Below, piece by piece: positions 17,701 to 24,796 of a stretch of 40,190 nt of DNA. Source of the stretch: Verrucomicrobiota bacterium (GTDB lineage: Bacteria; Verrucomicrobiota; Verrucomicrobiia; JABWAM01); contig JACQHZ010000406.1 in assembly GCA_016198745.1 (NCBI GenBank), forward strand, positions 1-40,190, given 5' to 3'. Position 1 is the first letter of the stretch. Every line of letters starts with the position of its first letter. Made by a program: the position numbers and the translations under genes. A model generated the notes under the pieces. That model did no database searches. It saw nothing but the letters and a program-made list of their open reading frames with translations, and was not told the origin of the DNA.

Positions 17701-18416
17701 ACGCGGGGAAAGACCCTTTCGAGGCGCATCCGTCGGGATGGTGGAATTTACAAGCGCCCATCCACGGCGAGCGGCGAAAGGCGGGCGAGACCTTCACATG
17801 GCGGTATCTGGTGATCTATGACGGCATCACCCAGCCGGCCCGGAATCTTCATCGCATTGAACGACTGCGCCAGTACTACGGTTTGGATGGTAAGAACGGC
17901 AGCGGCCTCGTCGTGAAACGCGGCAAGCTGCTCTCGCAGTTCGGACTGGTGGACCTCGCTCCCGAAAACGGGGTGGTGGAATTCGAGGCGCCGCCGCCGG
18001 GTTTCGATCTGCAACTGCCGCTCGGACTGCGGTTCATCGGCTTCAACCCACGCTGGACGGTGGGCCAACTTCAAATTGCCGGGTATAGCACCGGCTATTA
18101 CACCGAGGGCAAAAACGTCTATCGCAACCTCGCCTCGGACGACCGCGACATTGTGCATTTGGGCGTATATCCCGATTTCGCGCCAGCGCACCATTCCGTC
18201 GTGGGACATCCCGTTCAATGCGACAATTCGAACCTCATTATCGAGGTGACGCAGATCAGCGCCAAACCTCCGGAATACCATGTGGCGGTGAACAATCCCA
18301 CGGACGCACCGATCAAAACGACGCTGAAAAAATGCATGGACCTGCCCGGCTTCGAGTTTCCCAACAAGGAAGTGGAGGTTCCCGCCGGGGGCTATGCGGC
18401 GGTGAAGGAAAAATGA
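14793..18416 (+). CDS. Secreted GATase-1-like plus PHP-like multidomain protein
   Basis: 1207 residues from ATG 14793, chosen because AGGA at 14781-14784 is well spaced and a signal peptide follows (MLRKRKVLMCLWIALICGW, cleavage near RTAEP). Residues about 35-170 look like a class-I glutamine amidotransferase-like flavodoxin fold (PAVLIVNTTGL, YNVLIFTGLPYEE, RYLVAGGGVFVLPAFQGY), a fold also used as a trimer module in beta-galactosidases. Residues about 370-470 resemble a PHP-type metal hydrolase barrel (EYAASAKQAGLDFVIFLEEF, RLSTDALLLRPGFTF, NIGNHLFCYGYG) with metal-site His residues mostly missing. The remainder is beta-rich and unassigned. The exported location and operon context suggest polysaccharide or glycoconjugate handling; no reaction can be assigned. 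Confidence 0.75.
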   Translation: MLRKRKVLMCLWIALICGWGRTAEPPPPAMPAKNPAVLIVNTTGLNGHTVPDYPYLKELTQRGFQIDTWYREGDDAPPRALDWDLFQKYNVLIFTGLPYEEKDPRNKDRAILPPYRKEMMELLDRYLVAGGGVFVLPAFQGYAETLSWMKNCGNYLERWGARLPLDRIQDPPTMRTHPRSGVAFVYTDKLAPSPVSEGVAGFWYPTVTDNNWAFHIYGQPIEVSTDWTVVARGSETSSTRPMEEAANSMEKGLLSTMFHRPDQKTPPVLYAIREAGGGRLALAVHDPIFGLWGGSSWVHDRVLWDKGLAGKPSHFGKLFENTLRWLSEPSLKSGRLGGYAQNPLKLLHPNLRKKPDEYFPQFDSFQNPTPPGRVFRGLIGARTRYSSGQGSVEEYAASAKQAGLDFVIFLEEFGKRGGLTEEKYRELEADCKRLSTDALLLRPGFTFRNNIGNHLFCYGYGVGWPSATQFAGANGDELRHQCFDKDGNLTASDEDAKNWIWPFTSVPDQKNIGYYNFAGSPPTTMPVRDLRLFGILAVMTYLDGKLVEDLTPDYLNYMRDGNPPLACAVAIVRTPAEFVRAVQEKHYLTHVAANSLADIPMAMHYGHAYGRANVNPSNGPQIKSWAGTQRVMTFGGESFVPARYRIRPLCWVTSEAGLKEILIRDGTTLFRRFLLNGVKEFKQTFEWAYDRQRVLTLEVTDMEGRKALSAGLEIWSDANFHGWCHDRQNGEVWHGPIDFYGPWSFGFKSATGPTWDGGPPPPACLRFYTTHPGIRPTTGELEGNFPQFGAGLRNMEGDEYLTCWDESVSNYAAEGHHIYAPGPVLGAYSALGPVFPSKYINVSMRRTLYVQRSAGVTKESHPMWCDRAGGIITLMESTMTLKQDTDIADIHVATVRTENFPPDAPNVPIFAIRQNGATLPVCGSQEACFDRGAGIPKGLGYREQSRYTIDPGGYLAVFPAGEGLTCAIFNAGKDPFEAHPSGWWNLQAPIHGERRKAGETFTWRYLVIYDGITQPARNLHRIERLRQYYGLDGKNGSGLVVKRGKLLSQFGLVDLAPENGVVEFEAPPPGFDLQLPLGLRFIGFNPRWTVGQLQIAGYSTGYYTEGKNVYRNLASDDRDIVHLGVYPDFAPAHHSVVGHPVQCDNSNLIIEVTQISAKPPEYHVAVNNPTDAPIKTTLKKCMDLPGFEFPNKEVEVPAGGYAAVKEK

Positions 18417-20593
18417 AGCGGCACGCTTCGACAGACCGGCGGCTGACCGGCAAGACCGATCCAACACGCTGCCAAACAAAGAAACCAAGCTCCGTGAAAA
18501 CCAAACACCTCATCAATCTCAGCAAACAGATTCGCATCGAACTTCTGATCCGGCCCGAAGGCGAATTTGTTGGGTTGGGGGACTTTTCCATTGCCGGCGT
18601 GGCATTGCGCGATGGCCGGCAACCTTTCGTCGTCCGCCTTGAGACGCCCGACGGCGTTCTCTATCCGAAATTCATTCTCGAAAAGATCCATCGCCGACAG
18701 GATTCAGTTGAAGTCGTGCTGCGGGCCACGGGCATCCCGTGGGGACGGGGTGAATATCAGGACGACTACAACCAGAATCTCTATCATCTCGCCTTGCCGG
18801 CGGGCAAGATGGCGGACCGACTCACGCTTCTGTTTGCCAGTGCGAAGTTGACGCTGGATGGCAGAGAGTTTGTCGGGTTCGCATATTCGTTCCGTTTCAA
18901 GAGTGGGTCGCGGAAGATTCACCGGCTGCTGACCCATGCAACCTGGGAAATCGGCGGGCGCATCACCGGCAACACCGTTTTGAGCCAGGGTCAATGCAAC
19001 CGGCCGGTCTATCGTGGCGCGCGCCGGACGCTCTTTACGACGGCGTGTCTGCGCACGCTCGCCCAGTACGGCTCGTTGCAGGGCAATTCGTTTCAGCTTG
19101 GCCCGCGGGCGGGGTTGCTGCAGGGATTCGATTTTCAGCACAGCACGGATGGGGTGTTGTTCCAGTACTGGCCGGATTTCCAGAGCGTCTCGAGTCTGAT
19201 CGAGTCGCCCGTTGGCGCGGACCGGCTGCATGTCGTTGACGAGTACCGTTTTCCACTCGCCCGGAACGTGCGCACCACGCCCAAGCACGTGTTGTTCAGC
19301 AAGGGCAGGCTGGGCGATCACAAGTGCCGCGACCTCTGGCTGGCGGCCTGCGAGCAGGTGTACGGCGGGATCAAACGGCGGCATGGCATTCAGCCGACTG
19401 TTGTGCGTCCGGAATGCGGGCTGGTGTATACGGCGAAGTTTGTCGGCAAAAAGTTCAAGATCACCGTGCAGGGCGAACCGGTTGATCCACCGGAGGTGTT
19501 GTATGCGTTGGCGGACCGCACGCTGCCGGTGCTTGCCCGGCAGGGCATTCGGCGCTTTTTCCCGGAAGCCTTTCAGCAGAATGACGTCACCGAGTTGGGA
19601 ATGCGGCGCAAGCTCGACGACGGGATTCACGGCGGGCTGTGCTGCTCCAGCGTGTGCGCCACGCACCGATTTTTCCCCTCGAAATTTTGGGGCGGAATCA
19701 AGGCCTGGCGGTACTTTGCCAAACGGGGGCGCGCGCTTGGAATTGAGATCGGCCATTGGTTCGCACCGCACTTTTCGCCGCGCGCGGCAATTTTCGAGCA
19801 GCATCCCGAATGGCGCATGGTGGATGTCAATGGGATGCCGGCGGGTGGGGGATATGGTTTTCAGACGCTCGTGGTCGCCGACTGGAATACCGGCATCTAC
19901 GATTGGGCGCTCGCCGATCTGCGGCGCTGGCAGGAGGAGGGCGGGCTGGATTATCTGTTCACAGACTCGCTGTCCAACATGGGTCTGTTACAGTGCAACT
20001 ACGCGGCGGCCATGCGGACCAATTTCAAGGCGTTGGGACGCTTCTATGCCGACCTGCAACGAATCGGGATCAAGGCGCTCTCCTTCGAGTGCATTTCGGC
20101 CTTCGGCTGCTCGCGCTTCGGCGCGGCCGACTTGCGCGGTGATTTGCTCCAACAAGACCGGGCGGTGGCCGGGCAAAACGATTTCGGCTGGTGGGTTGGC
20201 GAAGAGGACATGGCCTATAACGTCACGCTTTGTACCGCGCCGCGTAAACGGACGCCGTCGGACCTGCGGCGCATTCTATTCCGGACGATGGCGAATCGCG
20301 GGTTTGTCATGTACGGCGGCCTCGCCAACGAGCGCCACGAGTTGCCCGCGTGGCATCACGAGTTGAACCACATCCAACAGCAAGTCGTGGCCGATATGCA
20401 AACGCGCCATGTCCTTCCCGCCGGGCGCGGCATTGAATGGACCAACGGTCCAACCCGGATCATTTGGACCTACCGGGATATTGCGTTGTCCGTCACGCCT
20501 GCTGCGCGAGTGGAGCGGATCAGCGGGCGAGGAGCAGAACCGGTGAAGGCGATGCGCGTGCTCAAGGCCGGCCATGTGTATCGGCTTCGGTAG
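18413..20593 (+). CDS. GH36-like (clan GH-D) putative alpha-glycosidase
   Basis: 726 residues from ATG 18413, overlapping the previous stop as ATGA. Family-like sequence starts near a GTG at 18494, so the first 27 residues may be untranslated or a tail. An N-terminal beta-supersandwich (RPEGEFVGLGDFSIAGVALR) precedes a barrel. LGIEIGHWFAPHFSPRAAIF at about 442 aligns with the GH36 element LG.KFGLWFEPEMV, VVADWNTGIYDWALADL with its following strand, GGLDYLFTDSLSN (Asp near 515) with the nucleophile strand ending KWDMN, and SFECISAFGCSRFG (about 557) with the acid/base loop. These alignments are from memory. No signal peptide is present, so it would act in the cytoplasm on imported oligosaccharides. 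Alpha-galactosidase is the nearest guess. Confidence 0.72.
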   Translation: MKRHASTDRRLTGKTDPTRCQTKKPSSVKTKHLINLSKQIRIELLIRPEGEFVGLGDFSIAGVALRDGRQPFVVRLETPDGVLYPKFILEKIHRRQDSVEVVLRATGIPWGRGEYQDDYNQNLYHLALPAGKMADRLTLLFASAKLTLDGREFVGFAYSFRFKSGSRKIHRLLTHATWEIGGRITGNTVLSQGQCNRPVYRGARRTLFTTACLRTLAQYGSLQGNSFQLGPRAGLLQGFDFQHSTDGVLFQYWPDFQSVSSLIESPVGADRLHVVDEYRFPLARNVRTTPKHVLFSKGRLGDHKCRDLWLAACEQVYGGIKRRHGIQPTVVRPECGLVYTAKFVGKKFKITVQGEPVDPPEVLYALADRTLPVLARQGIRRFFPEAFQQNDVTELGMRRKLDDGIHGGLCCSSVCATHRFFPSKFWGGIKAWRYFAKRGRALGIEIGHWFAPHFSPRAAIFEQHPEWRMVDVNGMPAGGGYGFQTLVVADWNTGIYDWALADLRRWQEEGGLDYLFTDSLSNMGLLQCNYAAAMRTNFKALGRFYADLQRIGIKALSFECISAFGCSRFGAADLRGDLLQQDRAVAGQNDFGWWVGEEDMAYNVTLCTAPRKRTPSDLRRILFRTMANRGFVMYGGLANERHELPAWHHELNHIQQQVVADMQTRHVLPAGRGIEWTNGPTRIIWTYRDIALSVTPAARVERISGRGAEPVKAMRVLKAGHVYRLR

Positions 20594-20616
20594 CTGCGGA
20601 ACTTTTGATTTGCTTC

Positions 20617-21267
20617 ATGAAAACCCAAGCGCGATTTCAGATCGATCAAAACGAATATCTCCGCCAGTTCGAGACCGTTTTTTTGCGGCCGATCGAGAAA
20701 GGCTACGACGCCGTCGCCGTTGGTAATGGCGATCTGGCGGCCATTGTCTGGCAACCGGGGCATCTGACGTGGATGCTCAACAAGTGCAATCTTTCCGGCG
20801 AGGCTTCCCAGGCGGCCCGGCTCGTTTTCGAGACACCGGTGCCGCTGGCCCAACGGATCGGGCGCCTCGAAACCCGGCTCTCCCTTGCCGAGGCCACCGT
20901 GGCCGTGAAATACACCGGCGGAGAACTTGGCGGTTGGGACAAGGGGGGCTGGCGCGGCCGCTTCGCACCCACACCGGTGATCCAGGACATCGATCGCGGC
21001 AGCCTCGATGTGACCGGCTATGTGCCCGACGGATGCAACGTGCTGTTGATCGAGTACGCGGAAGCTCCCGCCGTCCCGCATCCGACCACGATCCGCTGGG
21101 AACGCTGGCGGCAAGCCGCGTGGGGCGATGATGCGCGCGTCGAGGTCTCCGGCAACACCGCCGCGATCATTTACCAAGAGTCCTGCTCGCCGGCTCGTCT
21201 GGGTCACGTCTGGTATGGCGCGCGCGAAGGTGTCAACTGCCACAGCACGACGTTTCCACTCTGGTGA
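20617..21267 (+). CDS. Orphan GH95-like N-terminal beta-sandwich domain
   Basis: 216 residues from ATG 20617. FLRPIEKGYDAVAVGNGDLA, AIVWQPGHLTWMLNKCN and RIGRLETRLSLAEATV match the N-terminal domain that opens GH95 fucosidase/galactosidase and DUF5703-type proteins (PLGNGDIGAMVWG...L.LN). In those families an (alpha/alpha)6 catalytic domain follows, bringing the protein to about 700-800 residues. Here the frame ends in LW and a stop, 6 bases before the GH116 gene. Either the gene was truncated, or the domain works alone or with the GH116 protein encoded next. No signal peptide. Confidence 0.65.
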   Translation: MKTQARFQIDQNEYLRQFETVFLRPIEKGYDAVAVGNGDLAAIVWQPGHLTWMLNKCNLSGEASQAARLVFETPVPLAQRIGRLETRLSLAEATVAVKYTGGELGGWDKGGWRGRFAPTPVIQDIDRGSLDVTGYVPDGCNVLLIEYAEAPAVPHPTTIRWERWRQAAWGDDARVEVSGNTAAIIYQESCSPARLGHVWYGAREGVNCHSTTFPLW

Positions 21268-21273
21268 CCAAAC

Positions 21274-23817
21274 ATGAGCCGACAACGCGCTTTCAATGGC
21301 CCCTACACGGGCGAACATCTCGAACACGTGGCATTCCCTCTGGGCGGGATCGGGGCCGGCATGATCTGCCTGGAAGGCAACGGAACTCTCTCCCATGTGT
21401 CGTTGCGACACCGACCGGAGGTGGTGGCCGAGTCGTACCTGTTCTCCGCGTTGTGCGTGAAAGGCAGACAAAACGCGGCGCGCATCCTGGAGGGACCGAT
21501 CCCGAAGTGGAAAATCTTCAACAAACCCGACAACGGCGGCGGCGTGATCGGGCCGGTCATCGGGGTCCGACAAGGCCTGCCGCACTTTGCGGTCGCGCGG
21601 TTCCAGGCCCGGTTTCCGTTCGGAGTCGTCCGACTGGAAGACGAGCAAGTTCCGTTGCGAGTCGAAATCACCGGCTGGAGCCCGTTCATCCCGGGCGACG
21701 CTGACAATTCGAGCCTGCCGGTCGTCGGCTTGGAATACCGGTTCACCAATCCCACCCGGAAAACAGCCGCGGCCGTCTATTCCTTTCATGCGGCCAATTT
21801 CCTGAACATACCGCCTCATGTCACCGCCACCCCGCGCCGCGACGCCGTGCATCAGGCGCCGCACGGATTCACATTTTCGTTGTCGCCCGCCGAAGGAAAA
21901 CCGTGGGAACAGGGGGCGTTCTACGCGGGTGTCGATGCGTCGAATGCGGTGATCGATTGCGCCTGGTTCCGCGAAGGATGGTATGAGGCCATGCCGTTCG
22001 TTTGGCAAGCGATCGCCGAAGGCCGGTGGGTCAAGCGGTTGCCTTTCACCGAAGGCGATCCCAGTCCGGGCGCGAGCCTGTACGTCCCGTTCACCCTCAA
22101 GCCGCGCGGGACCAAGACGATCCGACTGATGCTCGCGTGGCACGTGCCGTCGAGCAATCTCCGGCTTGGTGAAGAAATTGCACCTGTCCCGGCGGCGTGC
22201 AGTTGCGCCGATAAAACGCCGGCAACGCCGCAGAAACCGCCGCTCACTTACCAGCCGTGGTATGCCGCGCGGTTTTCCGATATCGACGCGGTCAGCGCCT
22301 ACTGGCGCGAACATTACCGGGAGATGCGCGAGAAGACCGCGACGTTCACCCGCTGCTTTTATGACACCACCTTGCCGGATGAGGTGGTGGAGGCCGCGGC
22401 CGCCAATCTCACCATCCTCAAGTCGCCTACCGTGTTGCGGCAGGCGGACGGCCGGTTGTGGGCCTGGGAAGGATGCGGCGACGGCAGCGGCTGCTGTCCC
22501 GGTTCCTGCACCCATGTCTGGAATTATGCACAGGCGCTGCCCCACCTTTTCCCGGAACTGGAACGGGGCTTGCGCGAGACGGAGTTCTTTGCGTGCCAGG
22601 ATGAAGGCGGCCACCAGAGTTTCCGAGCGTCGCTTCCGATCCGGCCAAGCGCGCACAAATTCCATGCGGCAGCAGACGGCCAACTCGGCGGCATCATCAA
22701 GACCTTCCGTGAATGGCGCATCAGTGGCGACACGGCGTGGCTGAGGCGTCTATGGCCGCAGGTTCGCAAGAGTCTCGACTATTGCATCGCGACCTGGGAC
22801 CCGCGTTGCAAGGGCGCGTTGGAGGAGCCTCACCACAACACGTACGATATTGAATTCTGGGGACCGGACGGGATGTGTTGCAGCTTGTACGCTGCCGCCT
22901 TGAAGGCGGCGGCGCTCATGGGCAAGGCGCTCAACGATGATGTATTGCGCTATGAATCTCTTTACGGAAAGGCGCGGACTTACCTTGAGAAACGGCTCTT
23001 TAACGGCGAGTATTTCGAACAACGCATCGAATGGAAAAAACTGAGCGCCCTTTCGCCTGTGGCGGAATATGAAAAAAGGACCGGGCGGCCCTGCCCGCCG
23101 GAAGTGGCGGAACTCATGGAACGCGAAGGACCGCGGAATCAATATGGCAAGGGATGCCTTTCCGACGGTGTTCTGGGCGCGTGGCTGGCGGAAATGTGCG
23201 GCTTGGGTGAAATCTTGGATTCGAGCAAGGTCGAGGGACACCTCCGAGCGGTGTATCACAACAATTTCCGGAAAAATCTCTCCGGACACGCCAATCTGTT
23301 TCGCCCTGGTTATGCCGTGGGAAACGAAGGGGGCCTGGTCCTCTGCACATGGCCCAAGGGCGGAAAGCCATCCCTGCCGTTCCTCTACAGCGGCGAAGTC
23401 TGGACGGGAATCGAATACCAAGTCGCCTCTCACCTCATGCGGACCGGGCATGTCCGGAAGGGCTTGGAGATTGTTCGTGCCTGCCGCGCCCGTTACGACG
23501 GGACCGTGCGGAATCCCTTCAACGAATACGAGTGTGGAAGTTGGTACGCGCGCGCCTTGTCCTCTTATGCTTTGCTCCAAGGACTCACCGGCGCCCGGTA
23601 CGATGCAGTGGAAAAAACGTTGCATCTTCAGCCGTCCGTCAAGGGCGATTTCCGCGCCTTCCTGGCGACGGCCACGGGATTTGGCGTCATCGGCGTGAAG
23701 AAAGGAAAACCTTTTCTCGAAGTGAAGTCAGGAATGATCGAGGCGCGGAAGATTCGTTATCAACACGCGGGGATCGCAGGTCGGAATCCGGATTTGGGGA
23801 TGCAATTTCGGGGTTGA
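21274..23817 (+). CDS. GH116 beta-glucosidase / glucosylceramidase-like enzyme
   Basis: 847 residues. It hydrolyses beta-linked sugars from non-reducing ends by analogy with GH116 enzymes such as human GBA2 and TxGH116. The N-terminal domain opens with the family signature FPLGGIGAGMICLEGNGTLS, followed by a beta-sandwich. The (alpha/alpha)6 catalytic domain (DUF608 type) begins near 360. WAWEGCGDGSGC (Glu399) aligns with the LEGQEY region holding the GBA2 nucleophile, HNTYDIEFWGPDG lies near 519, and GCLSDGVLGAWL (Asp631) aligns with the acid/base MSDQCAGQW. NPFNEYECGSWYARALSSYA near 746 is typical of the family. No signal peptide, so cytoplasmic. It is the last gene of the operon, 6 bases after the GH95-like domain. 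Catalytic assignments rest on remembered alignments. Confidence 0.88.
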   Translation: MSRQRAFNGPYTGEHLEHVAFPLGGIGAGMICLEGNGTLSHVSLRHRPEVVAESYLFSALCVKGRQNAARILEGPIPKWKIFNKPDNGGGVIGPVIGVRQGLPHFAVARFQARFPFGVVRLEDEQVPLRVEITGWSPFIPGDADNSSLPVVGLEYRFTNPTRKTAAAVYSFHAANFLNIPPHVTATPRRDAVHQAPHGFTFSLSPAEGKPWEQGAFYAGVDASNAVIDCAWFREGWYEAMPFVWQAIAEGRWVKRLPFTEGDPSPGASLYVPFTLKPRGTKTIRLMLAWHVPSSNLRLGEEIAPVPAACSCADKTPATPQKPPLTYQPWYAARFSDIDAVSAYWREHYREMREKTATFTRCFYDTTLPDEVVEAAAANLTILKSPTVLRQADGRLWAWEGCGDGSGCCPGSCTHVWNYAQALPHLFPELERGLRETEFFACQDEGGHQSFRASLPIRPSAHKFHAAADGQLGGIIKTFREWRISGDTAWLRRLWPQVRKSLDYCIATWDPRCKGALEEPHHNTYDIEFWGPDGMCCSLYAAALKAAALMGKALNDDVLRYESLYGKARTYLEKRLFNGEYFEQRIEWKKLSALSPVAEYEKRTGRPCPPEVAELMEREGPRNQYGKGCLSDGVLGAWLAEMCGLGEILDSSKVEGHLRAVYHNNFRKNLSGHANLFRPGYAVGNEGGLVLCTWPKGGKPSLPFLYSGEVWTGIEYQVASHLMRTGHVRKGLEIVRACRARYDGTVRNPFNEYECGSWYARALSSYALLQGLTGARYDAVEKTLHLQPSVKGDFRAFLATATGFGVIGVKKGKPFLEVKSGMIEARKIRYQHAGIAGRNPDLGMQFRG

Positions 23818-23853
23818 CAAACATGGGGCGATGTCGTATCGCCTACCGGCTGA

Positions 23854-23994
23854 ATGAAACGGACCTATCAACCCTCCAAACGTGTTCGCCGCCGCCGGCA
23901 CGGTTTTCTTAGCCGGACCCGGAGCAAATCCGGCCGGGCCATTCTTGCCCAACGGCGGCGAATAGGCCGCAAGCGTTTGATTCCCAAAATGTAG
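23854..23994 (+). CDS. rpmH: 50S ribosomal protein L34
   Basis: 46 residues starting [20 protein letters not shown] and ending RKRLIPKM, unmistakable for bL34, a small basic protein of the large ribosomal subunit. It follows the GH116 stop by 36 bases but belongs functionally to the downstream rnpA-yidD-yidC-khpB cluster, the usual bacterial order. No strong Shine-Dalgarno is seen before ATG 23854. In most bacteria dnaA lies just upstream; here the glycosidase operon takes that place. Confidence 0.97.
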   Translation: MKRTYQPSKRVRRRRHGFLSRTRSKSGRAILAQRRRIGRKRLIPKM

Positions 23995-24126
23995 GGCGTT
24001 CATGGGCGGAATTGAACGTTGCATGACACCAGGCACTTGTTCGGGGAAAAAAGACGCCTCAAATTGTGATCTTAACCAAGAATTTACCATGACATGACAA
24101 GTTCGCGGTCTATTGGATCTGAAAGG

Positions 24127-24492
24127 ATGAATCAATGCCTCCCGAAAAGGTTGCGTATTCGTCAATCGGACGAAATTCGACAGATTCTGACCGCGGGCCG
24201 CAAATACACCGGCAACCACATCATTCTCTACCGCCTCCCCGCAGCCACTTCCCAATCGCCAATCCGCGCCGGATTCCTCTCTCCCAAACGGATCGGAAAG
24301 GCGGTCAAACGCAACCGTGTTCGACGTTGGATGCGCGAGGCATTCCGCCGACACCGCGCTGAGATGGTGGGCGCCGATCAAATCCTCCTGATGGGACGAA
24401 CTTCTGCCATCAATGCCGGTTACCAGGCATTGCACAACGATTTCCTGCAGCTTTGTCGGAAGGCGCGTCTCCTGCCGTTGCGTGATCCGTAA
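24127..24492 (+). CDS. rnpA: Ribonuclease P protein component
   Basis: 121 residues from ATG 24127; an upstream ATG at 24094 would add 11 residues without family resemblance. It binds RNase P RNA and helps mature tRNA 5' ends. The opening [20 protein letters not shown] matches the family N-terminus, and [14 protein letters not shown] at 61-74 is the RNR signature that contacts the RNA. GAAAGG lies immediately before the ATG, unusually close for a Shine-Dalgarno. The 132-base gap from rpmH holds no gene. The yidD start overlaps its 3' end. Confidence 0.94.
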   Translation: MNQCLPKRLRIRQSDEIRQILTAGRKYTGNHIILYRLPAATSQSPIRAGFLSPKRIGKAVKRNRVRRWMREAFRRHRAEMVGADQILLMGRTSAINAGYQALHNDFLQLCRKARLLPLRDP

Positions 24493-24778
24493 ATCCCTGC
24501 TGTTTCTCATCCGCTTTTACCAGCTCGCCATTTCTCCTCACCTGGGGCGTTGGTGTCGTTTCCATCCCTCCTGCAGCGAATACACGCGACAAGCAGTCAT
24601 GCTTCACGGCCTCCGGCGCGGCCTGTTGTTGGCCGGGCGCCGTCTTGCGCGATGCCATCCCTTCTGCGAAGGCGGCTTCGACCCGGTGCCGGCATCCACC
24701 ATGCGAGCCGCTCCGCAAACGCCGCATCGGATGCCTTCTCCCACGGTGTTGGATTGCGCCTCCGAACCGCCGGGGTAA
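24482..24778 (+). CDS. yidD: Membrane protein insertion efficiency factor
   Basis: 98 residues from GTG 24482, which lies 11 bases inside rnpA; no other in-frame start keeps the conserved N-terminus. YidD is a small inner-membrane-associated protein that aids YidC/Sec insertion. The signature [39 protein letters not shown] and [14 protein letters not shown] is complete. The tail after residue 70 is longer than in most YidD proteins and looks unconserved. It is followed after 18 bases by yidC. Confidence 0.93.
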   Translation: MIRKSLLFLIRFYQLAISPHLGRWCRFHPSCSEYTRQAVMLHGLRRGLLLAGRRLARCHPFCEGGFDPVPASTMRAAPQTPHRMPSPTVLDCASEPPG

Positions 24779-24796
24779 AACAAAGCGCCTATTTCC

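Noticed and set aside
15828-17729. 633-codon minus frame inside the 1207-residue gene
   Set aside because: Antisense shadow with Arg/His-rich, domain-free translation; the plus frame has signal peptide, Shine-Dalgarno and ATGA coupling.
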